From: DAOUMF01 sp034411955
GTDB lineage: Bacteria > Chloroflexota > Dehalococcoidia > SM23-28-2 > RBG-16-64-32
DNA length: 6,409 nucleotides
NCBI GenBank assembly: GCA_034411955.1
Contig: DAOUMF010000160.1
Coordinates: 1-6,409, forward strand
Direction of reading: 5' to 3'
Under the pieces are notes generated by a model, which was given only the letters and a program-made list of their open reading frames with translations, was not told the DNA's origin and searched no databases. Every line of letters begins with the position of its first letter. Within the stretch, counting starts at the first letter, position 1. A program made the position numbers and the translations under genes. This document shows, in pieces, positions 1-5,115 of this stretch.

Positions 1-20
1 ATGCATGCATCGCCCCTACA
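1..20. repeat. Possible right half of a palindromic intergenic repeat
   Basis: The window opens with ATGCATGCAT, which is its own reverse complement, followed by CGCCCCTACA. If the bases before the window were TGTAGGGGCG, this would be a 30-base perfect palindrome of the kind common between genes in GC-rich genomes. Only the centre and right arm are visible, so this is an inference. The rest of the 53 bases before larE shows no gene. Confidence 0.3.
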
Positions 21-53
21 ACACCCCGCCACAGCCCAAGACCGGGGCCTGCC

Positions 54-914
54 GTGCTATCATTGACTGTTGTGACTGAGACCACCCCGGGGACAAAGCT
101 CGACGCCCTCAAACGGATCATCGCCGAGATGGGCTCCGTCATCATCGCCTACTCCGGCGGCGTGGACTCCACCTTCGTCGCCGCCGTGGCCCACGACATC
201 CTCGGCGATCGCGCCCTGGCGATAACCGGCGTCTCCCCCTCCGTGCCAGCATCGGAGGTGGAGGACGCCAAAGCTCTGGCGCGGAGCATCGGCGTCGCCC
301 ACGAGCTCATCGAAACGCGGGAACTCGACGACCCGGACTACGTGGCCAACAGCGCCGAGCGCTGCTTCCACTGCAAGGACGAGCTGTACGGCCGCCTCAC
401 GGCGATGGCACGGGAGCGAGGCTTCGACCATGTCGCCGACGGCCGCAACCTGGACGATACCGGCGACTTCCGCCCCGGCCGCCGCGCCGCCGCCCAGTAC
501 GCGGTCCACAGCCCCCTGGTCGAGGCCGGCCTGACGAAAGAGGACATCCGCGCCCTGTCACGGGATCGCGGCCTGGCGACGTGGGACAAGCCAGCCATGG
601 CCTGCCTCGCCTCTCGCATCCCCTACGGCACGCCGGTGACCGTGGAGACGCTGGGCCGCATCGGGGAGGCGGAGGCCTACCTGCGCTCCCTGGGCCTCCG
701 GCAGCTCCGCCTCCGCCACCACGGAGACGTGGCCCGCATCGAGACCGACCAGGCGGGGCTGGAGCTGCTCATCGCCCGCCGCGTTGACGTGGTGGAGCGG
801 CTGAAGGCGCTGGGCTACCTGTACGTGACGCTGGACCTGGCGGGGTACCGCTCCGGGTCGCTCAACCTGCCTGCCGCCAGGCACGGCGCGGCTCTCGGGC
901 AAACGCGCGGGTAG
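54..914 (+). CDS. larE: LarE, ATP-dependent sacrificial sulfur transferase (nickel-pincer cofactor synthesis)
   Basis: LarE activates the carboxylates of pyridinium-3,5-biscarboxylic acid mononucleotide by adenylation and replaces them with sulfur. This gives the dithio nucleotide into which LarC inserts nickel to form the NPN cofactor of lactate racemase and related LarA enzymes. The protein is cytoplasmic. At 286 residues it has the usual family length. Visible motifs are the PP-loop SGGVDS at 34-39, RCFHCKDELY at 103-112, the DDTGDFRPGRRAA region at 134-146, ACLASRIPYGTPVT at 183-196, RHHGDVARIE at 221-230 and the C-terminal GYRSGSLN at 264-271. Cys184 aligns with the sacrificial Cys176 of Lactiplantibacillus plantarum LarE. 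Cys104 and Cys107 add a CxxC, the three-cysteine pattern of LarE homologues that bind a [4Fe-4S] cluster. The GTG at 54 gives the longest frame, with GGGG about eight bases upstream; TTG 63 or GTG 72 are alternatives that do not touch the PP-loop. larA, larB and larC are not in the window. The next gene follows after eight bases, so the two are probably co-transcribed. Confidence 0.93.
   Translation: MLSLTVVTETTPGTKLDALKRIIAEMGSVIIAYSGGVDSTFVAAVAHDILGDRALAITGVSPSVPASEVEDAKALARSIGVAHELIETRELDDPDYVANSAERCFHCKDELYGRLTAMARERGFDHVADGRNLDDTGDFRPGRRAAAQYAVHSPLVEAGLTKEDIRALSRDRGLATWDKPAMACLASRIPYGTPVTVETLGRIGEAEAYLRSLGLRQLRLRHHGDVARIETDQAGLELLIARRVDVVERLKALGYLYVTLDLAGYRSGSLNLPAARHGAALGQTRG
56..63 (+). 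promoter_or_regulatory. Possible extended -10 promoter element at larE
   Basis: TG-C-TATCAT matches an extended -10 (TGnTATAAT) at eight of nine positions, counting the free n. No convincing -35 lies about 17 bases upstream. The element overlaps the GTG at 54. If it is real, transcription would begin near 70-72 and the in-frame GTG at 72 would be a leaderless start. Such short motifs also occur by chance. Confidence 0.3.
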
Positions 915-922
915 GTTTACCA

Positions 923-1615
923 TTGACAACGCCCCGCCTCACCGACGCGCACTGGCAGAAGCTCCTCAGCTTCAAGGGCTATGGCAACCCCGCCGGCCCC
1001 TACTGGTTCGTCGGCATAGAGGAATACGGCCAGGGCACGCAGCAGCAGTTGCAGACTCGCGCGACCCAGCTCCAAGAGATCGACGACCTCCCCCGCGTCC
1101 ATTCACTCCCCGATCTCGACTTCGACATTCAGAGACTGATCCCGACCTGGGGAGCGATGTGCAAGATCGTCCTCCGTCTCAAGGACGACCCCGACTGGTG
1201 GGACGGCGAGACCTGTCGCAGGTACCAGTCTCAGACTCTGGGCAGAACCGACGGTGAGACGTTCTTGACCGAACTGCTTCCGCTTCCCAAGCCCGCTGAC
1301 CGCCCCTGGCCCGACTGGTGGCCCTGGTCGTCCTGGGACCAGTACGCGCGCACCGTCCTGCCTGAGAGGGTCGCGGCACTCAGGCACCTGTTCGATGCCA
1401 ACCGACCACGTTTCGTCTTCTGCTACGGCAAGTCGTACTGGCCCTACCACAAGAAGCTTTTCCCGGAGGCCGAGTTCAGGCCCGTCGTCGCGGGCAAGGT
1501 GCAGACGGCGGCGCTTGGCACGTCCAAGATCGTGTTGACCCCATTCCTCGCCTGGTTCCTGACGACGAGCAGCCTCATCGACGAGATGGCCAGGGACCTA
1601 CTCACCTTGCCCTGA
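923..1615 (+). CDS. Unknown 230-residue Trp-rich protein, possibly UDG-like fold
   Basis: I cannot assign this protein to a named family with certainty. It has no signal peptide or membrane segment and should be cytoplasmic. It carries 12 tryptophans (about 5%), half of them clustered at residues 129-138. The order of motifs resembles the uracil-DNA glycosylase superfamily fold: YWFVGIEEYG at 27-36 (where UDGs have a FVGExPG-like loop), FLTELLPLPKP at 114-124 (the position of the TNxxxCxPP strand), RFVFCYGKSYW at 163-173 (like the vvvaLGksA strand) and KIVLTPFLAW at 202-211 (where UDGs have HPS). The catalytic acid and histidine of UDGs are not obvious, so any glycosylase activity is doubtful; this assignment is inference only. 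The TTG at 923 is chosen because it is eight bases after the larE stop, has a weak GTAGG upstream, and gives a sensible N-terminus. The next in-frame ATG is far downstream, after conserved-looking sequence. The gene probably shares a transcript with larE. Confidence 0.75.
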   Translation: MTTPRLTDAHWQKLLSFKGYGNPAGPYWFVGIEEYGQGTQQQLQTRATQLQEIDDLPRVHSLPDLDFDIQRLIPTWGAMCKIVLRLKDDPDWWDGETCRRYQSQTLGRTDGETFLTELLPLPKPADRPWPDWWPWSSWDQYARTVLPERVAALRHLFDANRPRFVFCYGKSYWPYHKKLFPEAEFRPVVAGKVQTAALGTSKIVLTPFLAWFLTTSSLIDEMARDLLTLP

Positions 1616-1631
1616 GTGCCCCCCATCCCCG

Positions 1632-1640
1632 TGCTACCCT
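1632..1640 (+). promoter_or_regulatory. Possible extended -10 element before the zinc-ribbon gene
   Basis: TG-C-TACCCT lies in the 62-base gap between the unknown gene and the zinc-ribbon gene. It keeps the extended TG and the TA...T of a -10, and would give a leader of about 30 bases. No good -35 is visible at normal spacing. The gene could instead be read through from larE. Confidence 0.25.
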
Positions 1641-1658
1641 GGACTCGTATCCCCTAGC

Positions 1659-1668
1659 AGGAAGGGAG
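1659..1668 (+). promoter_or_regulatory. Shine-Dalgarno site of the zinc-ribbon gene
   Basis: AGGAAGGGAG is a strong purine-rich ribosome binding site ending nine bases before the ATG at 1678. It fixes that start. It is the clearest ribosome binding site in the window. Confidence 0.65.
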
Positions 1669-1677
1669 TGAGCCGCC

Positions 1678-2136
1678 ATGAAGTGTCCCCGCGACGGTAC
1701 CGAGCTCGTGATCGAGCACCACCACGGCATCGAGGTGGACCGCTGCCCCTCCTGCAACGGCCGCTGGCTCGACCACCACGAACTCGACGAGTTGGAGGCC
1801 ACCGTCCCCTCCACGCCGGAGGAGCGCCGGGCCACCATCCAGTACGCCAAGAAGCAGAGCGAGCTGCACTGCCCCAAGTGCGGCAAGCGCATGACCGCAT
1901 TCAACTACCGCGCCTACAACCTGGAGCTGGACACCTGCGACGATGAGCACGGGTTCTGGCTGGACGCCGGCGAGGAGGGGCACGTCCGGGACATCATCGA
2001 GGAGCGGGTCCAGGGGCTATCGCGGGCGGCCTCTGCGGAGGCGGCCTGGGGCGGCTTCCTCGAGCGCCTGAAGGGCGGCGGCCGCGGCGGCTCCGTGTGG
2101 GACCATGTGACGGGCCTCTTCCGGCGGCGCCGGTGA
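1678..2136 (+). CDS. Small double zinc-ribbon protein (zf-TFIIB type)
   Basis: This 152-residue cytoplasmic protein carries two tandem TFIIB-type zinc ribbons (Pfam zf-TFIIB pattern: CPxC, then CxxCxGxWLDxxE). The first spans about residues 2-38, with CPRD at 3-6 and CPSCNGRWLDHHEL at 23-36. The second spans about 64-100, with CPKC at 65-68 and CDDEHGFWLDAGE at 87-99. Each ribbon lacks one of the four usual cysteines: Asp6 replaces the second Cys of the first ribbon. In the second ribbon the last pair is reduced to Cys87, with His91 nearby as a possible substitute ligand. The tail (residues 101-152) is predicted helical, with a Gly/Arg-rich stretch (133-138) and a final run of basic residues that could bind nucleic acid or acidic partners. 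The family is common in bacteria but has no established reaction. The start is set by a strong ribosome binding site. It converges on the PHP gene. Confidence 0.9.
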   Translation: MKCPRDGTELVIEHHHGIEVDRCPSCNGRWLDHHELDELEATVPSTPEERRATIQYAKKQSELHCPKCGKRMTAFNYRAYNLELDTCDDEHGFWLDAGEEGHVRDIIEERVQGLSRAASAEAAWGGFLERLKGGGRGGSVWDHVTGLFRRRR

Positions 2137-2161
2137 GCCTTCCGCCGCCGGCACGAGAGGC

Positions 2162-2183
2162 GGGTCAGGCTTCAGCCTGACCC
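2162..2183. terminator. Perfect 9-bp hairpin between convergent genes
   Basis: GGGTCAGGC (2162-2170), loop TTCA, then GCCTGACCC (2175-2183) form an uninterrupted stem with a 4-base loop. It sits centrally in the 61-base gap between the stops of the zinc-ribbon gene (+) and the PHP gene (-), the right place for a shared bidirectional terminator. Neither strand has a T-tract after the stem, so it is not a classical intrinsic terminator. A REP-like repeat unit or a 3'-end-protecting hairpin are alternatives. Confidence 0.55.
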
Positions 2184-2197
2184 TCAGCGTATCTGGC

Positions 2198-2893
2198 CTA
2201 GGGCAGGACGGTCTGCTCCAGGGCCTCGAAGACGCCGCCCTCGTCGCGACGCGCCGGCTGGAAGCGCCCCGCCCGTAGCTCCGTCAGCATCTCCTCTTCG
2301 CTCCCCAGTTCCTTCTCAAATATCGTAGCGTAGCGGCCCACCTCCATCGGCATGTGGGCGTCGCTGCCTGCCACCCCGGGCTTCGCCAGCACCCGCGCCA
2401 CCTCCTGGGCCAGGACGTTCTCCCGCTCGATGCAGCCGCCGTTGAGAACCTCGACGGCGTCCACGAGGTGAAAAACAGGGTGTTCGGCCAGCGCCTCGGG
2501 AGACAGCTCCTGGGCGTCGCGGCGGCCCCCGAACAGCCGGTTCGAGGGGCCCGGAAAGTAGCGGAACGGGTGGCAGAGGATCATGTAGCCACCGTTCTCC
2601 TCACACGCTCGATGCAGGTCCCGCGCGCGGGTGATGCCTCGCACCTCGCGATCCAGGCCGAGGACGACGATATGGCCCATTTCGGTGGACCACTCGCGGG
2701 TCGTGAACACGAACAGACCGCTCTCCCGTCGGAAGCGCTCGACCTCATCGGCGGGCCACGGGGTCATGTGCTCCGTCAGGCCCACGCCGGTCAGCCCCGC
2801 AGCCTTGGCCGACTCCGCCAGGCGCCTGGGCGAAATGTCGCTGTCCATCGAGCCAACCATCGTATGGATGTGCAGGTCGATGATCGTGCCCAT
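2198..2893 (-). CDS. PHP-domain metal-dependent phosphoesterase
   Basis: This 231-residue cytoplasmic protein has the PHP fold and its trinuclear metal ligands in order: DLHIHT (His8, His10 in residues 6-11), Asp17 or Asp19, EH at 41-42, TTREWS with Glu67, GHI with His74, CHPF with His108, VEVLNG with Glu148, and GSDAH with Asp178 and His180. Known stand-alone PHP proteins of this size hydrolyse phosphate esters such as histidinol phosphate, 3'-phosphoadenosine 5'-phosphate or nucleoside bisphosphates (YciV/RnaAM type). The substrate here cannot be told. The protein is complete, with no frameshift. The ATG at 2893 is chosen because the metal motif begins at residue 6, as in the family, and a GGGG purine run lies just upstream on the minus strand. 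It is transcribed divergently from hyuA and converges on the zinc-ribbon gene. Neighbourhood alone does not link it to hydantoin metabolism. Confidence 0.93.
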   Translation of the reverse strand: MGTIIDLHIHTMVGSMDSDISPRRLAESAKAAGLTGVGLTEHMTPWPADEVERFRRESGLFVFTTREWSTEMGHIVVLGLDREVRGITRARDLHRACEENGGYMILCHPFRYFPGPSNRLFGGRRDAQELSPEALAEHPVFHLVDAVEVLNGGCIERENVLAQEVARVLAKPGVAGSDAHMPMEVGRYATIFEKELGSEEEMLTELRAGRFQPARRDEGGVFEALEQTVLP

Positions 2894-2929
2894 TCCGCCC
2901 CTTTCTGCTCCCGGATGCGACTTCTTCGC

Positions 2930-2938
2930 AGGATACCA
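2930..2938 (-). promoter_or_regulatory. Extended -10 promoter of the PHP gene
   Basis: Read on the minus strand this is TG-G-TATCCT, an extended -10 with four of six hexamer matches plus the TG. It lies 36 bases before the PHP ATG. A weak TTCCCT (2954-2959) stands at 18-base spacing as a possible -35. The distance to the start and the lack of another candidate support it moderately. Confidence 0.4.
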
Positions 2939-2970
2939 TAACGCTTACGTCAGAGGGAAGCCGCACCCGA

Positions 2971-2999
2971 CTGCCCCAACGGCCCGCCACCGCTATAAT
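2971..2999 (+). promoter_or_regulatory. Sigma-70-type promoter of the hyuA-hyuB operon
   Basis: A perfect TATAAT -10 (2994-2999) is preceded at exactly 17 bases by CTGCCC (2971-2976), a three-of-six match to TTGACA. In such GC-rich DNA a perfect TATAAT in the correct intergenic place is a strong signal. Transcription should start near 3006, giving a leader of about 70 bases before the hyuA ATG at 3075. Confidence 0.55.
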
Positions 3000-3024
3000 C
3001 GCCGTGAGATGCCTGCCCTGCCTG

Positions 3025-3074
3025 CCCGCCGTGGCGGGAGCGAAGCCCGCCCTGAGCATTATCGAAGGGTCGAA
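3025..3074. repeat. Palindromic repeat element in the hyuA leader
   Basis: The leader holds three arms: CCCGCC (3025-3030), GGCGGG (3033-3038) and CCCGCC (3046-3051). The middle arm can pair with either outer one. They run into CCCTGAGC (3050-3057), ATTA and TCGAAGGGTCGAA (3062-3074), the form of a palindromic intergenic repeat seen widely in GC-rich bacterial genomes (CCCTGAGC...TCGAAGGG). The element fills nearly all of the leader between promoter and start codon. The recognition of the repeat family is from memory; the inverted arms are directly visible. Confidence 0.5.
3064..3069 (+). promoter_or_regulatory. Shine-Dalgarno site of hyuA inside the repeat
   Basis: GAAGGG ends five bases before the ATG at 3075 and decides this start over an in-frame ATG at 3009. 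The site is the right end of the palindromic repeat, so the repeat seems to supply the ribosome binding site. Confidence 0.5.
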
Positions 3075-4949
3075 ATGCCCTCCATCCTCGGAGTCGATGT
3101 CGGCGGAACCTTCACCGACTTCCTGCTCCTGGAAGGCCGCCACATCGCCGTCTACAAGCGCCCCTCCACCCCGGACGACCCCGCCCGCGCCGTCCTCGAG
3201 GGCCTGCGCGAGATCGGCGCCCGGCCGGGCCAGGTCGCCCACGGCTCCACCGTCGCCACCAACGCCATCATCGAGCGCAAGGGCGCCAGGACGGCCCTCA
3301 TCACCACCGGCGGCTTCCGCGACGCCCTGGTCATCGGACGCCAGACCCGACCCAAGCTGTACGACCTGTCGCCCCAGCGGCCGCCGCCCCTCGTCCCGGA
3401 CGAGCTCCGGCTGGAGGCGGACGAGCGGCTGGACTGCCAGGGGCAGGTGCTCCGGCCCCTCGACCCCTCGCAGGTGGAGCGACTCCTGGACGAAGTGGAG
3501 GCGCAGGGCGCCGAGTCGCTGGCGGTCTGCTTCCTGTTCTCCTTCCGCAACGCCGACCACGAGCGCCTCGTCGCCCGCGCCGCCCGCCGGCGCCGCCTGT
3601 TCGTGTCACCCTCCCACGAGGTGCTGCCCGAACACCGCGAGTACGAACGCACAGTCACCACCGTGGCCAACGCCTACGTGGGGCCGATCCTCTCCCGCTA
3701 CCTGTCACGGCTCGAGTCGGAGCTGCGAAAGCGGGGCGTCGGCAGCCTGCGGGTGATGGCCTCCAGCGGCGGCAGCATGAGCCCGCGGGCGGCGGCGCGC
3801 CTGGCCGTGCGCACGGCGCTGTCCGGCCCCGCGGGAGGCGTCGCCGGGGCGTTCCGCACCGCCTCGGCCGCCGGCTTCGACCACGTCATCACGTTCGACA
3901 TGGGCGGCACCTCCACCGACGTCTCCCTCTGCCCTGGCCGCATCGGGGAGCGGGACGAGTCCGCCGTCGGGGGAGAGCTACCGCTGCGCGGCCCCAGCGT
4001 CGACGTGCTCAGCGTGGGCGCTGGCGGCGGCTCCATCGCCCGCATCGATGCCGGTGGCGCCCTCCGCGTCGGCCCGGAGAGCGCCGGCGCGGACCCCGGC
4101 CCCGCCTTCTACGGCCGCGCCGACGAGCCCACCGTCACCGACGCCCAGGTGGTCCTCGGTCGCATCACGCCCGAGCACTTCCTGGACGGCCGCATGGACG
4201 TCCAACCACACCTCTCCGTCGCCGCCCTCGCCCGGCTCGCGACCGCATACGGCAGCGACACGACCGCCGCCGCGGCCGCCGTCCTGCGGGTAGCCAACGC
4301 CAACATGGAGCGCGCCTTGCGGGTGGTCTCCGTGGAGCGGGGGCACGACCCGTCCGCCTCGGGCGGATTCACGCTCGTAGCCTTCGGCGGCGCCGGGCCC
4401 CTCCACGCCTGCGACCTGGCCGCCTCACTCCGCATCCGGCGGGTGCTGGTGCCCCTGTACCCGGGCGTGCTGTCGGCGCTGGGGATCGCCGCCGCGCCCG
4501 TCACCAGGGACCTGTCGACCGCCGCCATGCTCACCGTCGCCGCCCGCGGCGACGGCTGGAGCGAGGTGGAGCGGGCCCTTTCGCGCCTCTCCTCGGAACT
4601 GGAGCGACGGGGCGCCCGCGAGCTCCGCCGCGAGGGACTCCCTGCCTCCGGCACGGCCGCGGACGAGATCGCCGTCCAGCGCTTCCTGGAGATGCGCTAC
4701 ATCGGACAGTCGTACGAGCTGTCCGTCCCCGCCGACAGCTTGCCCGCCGATAGGCGGGACCTCTCTCCCGCCTCCTTCCTGCCTCGCTTCCACGCCCTCC
4801 ACCAGGAGCGCTACAGCCACAGCGACCCTGCGCGCGAGACGGAGGTGGTGAACCTGCGGGTGCGCCTGACGCTGGCGGCCAGCCCCCTGGGGATGCCGCC
4901 GGTCCGGCCCTCCGGCGAAGACCCACTGCTGGGCCACCGGGAGGTGTGA
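3075..4949 (+). CDS. hyuA: Hydantoinase/oxoprolinase A subunit, cut short by in-frame TGA
   Basis: HyuA is the ATP-binding subunit of the hydantoinase/5-oxoprolinase/acetone-carboxylase superfamily. It phosphorylates the substrate carbonyl so that HyuB can open the ring or react further. The visible motifs are those of an ASKHA-type kinase fold: GVDVGGTFTDF at 6-16, HGSTVATNAIIER at 56-68, TGGFRD at 78-83, REYERT at 188-193, SSGG at 230-233, SGPAGGV at 250-256, FDMGGTSTDVSL at 274-285, GAGGGSIARID at 315-325, FGGAGPLHACDLA at 437-449 and RYIGQSYEL at 541-549. The reading stops after 624 residues (REV, then TGA). The family is usually near 680-700 residues, and the missing 57 codons follow directly in the same frame. 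The ATG at 3075 is chosen because the family starts just before GVDVGGT and GAAGGG precedes it; an in-frame ATG at 3009 would add 22 repeat-encoded residues. It is the first gene of an operon with hyuB. Whether the truncated form is active is unknown, and the substrate cannot be assigned. Confidence 0.88.
   Translation: MPSILGVDVGGTFTDFLLLEGRHIAVYKRPSTPDDPARAVLEGLREIGARPGQVAHGSTVATNAIIERKGARTALITTGGFRDALVIGRQTRPKLYDLSPQRPPPLVPDELRLEADERLDCQGQVLRPLDPSQVERLLDEVEAQGAESLAVCFLFSFRNADHERLVARAARRRRLFVSPSHEVLPEHREYERTVTTVANAYVGPILSRYLSRLESELRKRGVGSLRVMASSGGSMSPRAAARLAVRTALSGPAGGVAGAFRTASAAGFDHVITFDMGGTSTDVSLCPGRIGERDESAVGGELPLRGPSVDVLSVGAGGGSIARIDAGGALRVGPESAGADPGPAFYGRADEPTVTDAQVVLGRITPEHFLDGRMDVQPHLSVAALARLATAYGSDTTAAAAAVLRVANANMERALRVVSVERGHDPSASGGFTLVAFGGAGPLHACDLAASLRIRRVLVPLYPGVLSALGIAAAPVTRDLSTAAMLTVAARGDGWSEVERALSRLSSELERRGARELRREGLPASGTAADEIAVQRFLEMRYIGQSYELSVPADSLPADRRDLSPASFLPRFHALHQERYSHSDPARETEVVNLRVRLTLAASPLGMPPVRPSGEDPLLGHREV
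4743..4773. repeat. Three-arm CCCGCC/GGCGGG palindrome inside hyuA
   Basis: CCCGCC (4743-4748), GATA, GGCGGG (4753-4758), then a further CCCGCC (4767-4772) lie within hyuA codons 557-567. AGGCGGGA (4752-4759) pairs perfectly with TCCCGCCT (4766-4773) across a 6-base loop. The three-arm design matches that of the hyuA leader repeat, although the spacers differ. It sits between two conserved blocks, in what looks like a loop. Confidence 0.4.
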
Positions 4950-4954
4950 TTCGA

Positions 4955-4971
4955 CGGCCCCACGCGGGCCG
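4955..4971 (+). other. GC hairpin five bases after the hyuA TGA
   Basis: CGGCCC (4955-4960) pairs fully with GGGCCG (4966-4971) across the loop CACGC. A stable stem just after a UGA can raise readthrough, but six-base GC stems are frequent in DNA of this composition. The stem is a fact of the sequence; a role is not shown. Confidence 0.3.
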
Positions 4972-5104
4972 CTGTGTACGACCGCTCGCGGCTCTCTCCC
5001 GGCGACCGAATCGAGGGCCCGGCGATCGTTGTCCAGATGGACGCCACCACCGCCGTACCGCCCGCCTGGCGGGGCACCGTCGACCCCTTCGGCAACCTGA
5101 TCCT

Positions 5105-5108
5105 GGAG
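5105..5108 (+). promoter_or_regulatory. Shine-Dalgarno site of hyuB
   Basis: GGAG ends seven bases before the GTG at 5116. It lies within the distal end of the hyuA frame, so ribosomes finishing full-length hyuA would stop directly on the hyuB start. Confidence 0.5.
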
Positions 5109-5115
5109 CAGGCCA

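Noticed and set aside
1..66. Short frame from the first base to a TGA at 64-66
   Set aside because: 21 codons with no recognisable sequence, overlapping the larE start and a probable repeat.
2631..3074. Long upstream extension of the hyuA reading frame
   Set aside because: It lies antisense to the PHP gene, runs through the promoter and repeat, and has no HyuA-like sequence. The family begins just before GVDVGGT at 3075.
2745..3560. 271-codon minus-strand open frame overlapping the PHP start and hyuA
   Set aside because: It is a shifted frame of the PHP gene joined to antisense hyuA; no domain is recognisable.
3004..3756. 250-codon plus-strand frame inside hyuA
   Set aside because: Ser/Pro/Arg-rich shadow of hyuA in another frame.
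4947..4949. Genome-wide reassignment of TGA to tryptophan
   Set aside because: Genes at 1615 and 2136 end with TGA at sensible places, TGG is used freely for Trp, and no other gene has an internal TGA.
4947..4971. TGA as selenocysteine with the following hairpin as SECIS
   Set aside because: The stem is short and starts only five bases after TGA, the loop CACGC lacks the GU feature of bacterial SECIS elements, and HyuA is not a known selenoprotein.
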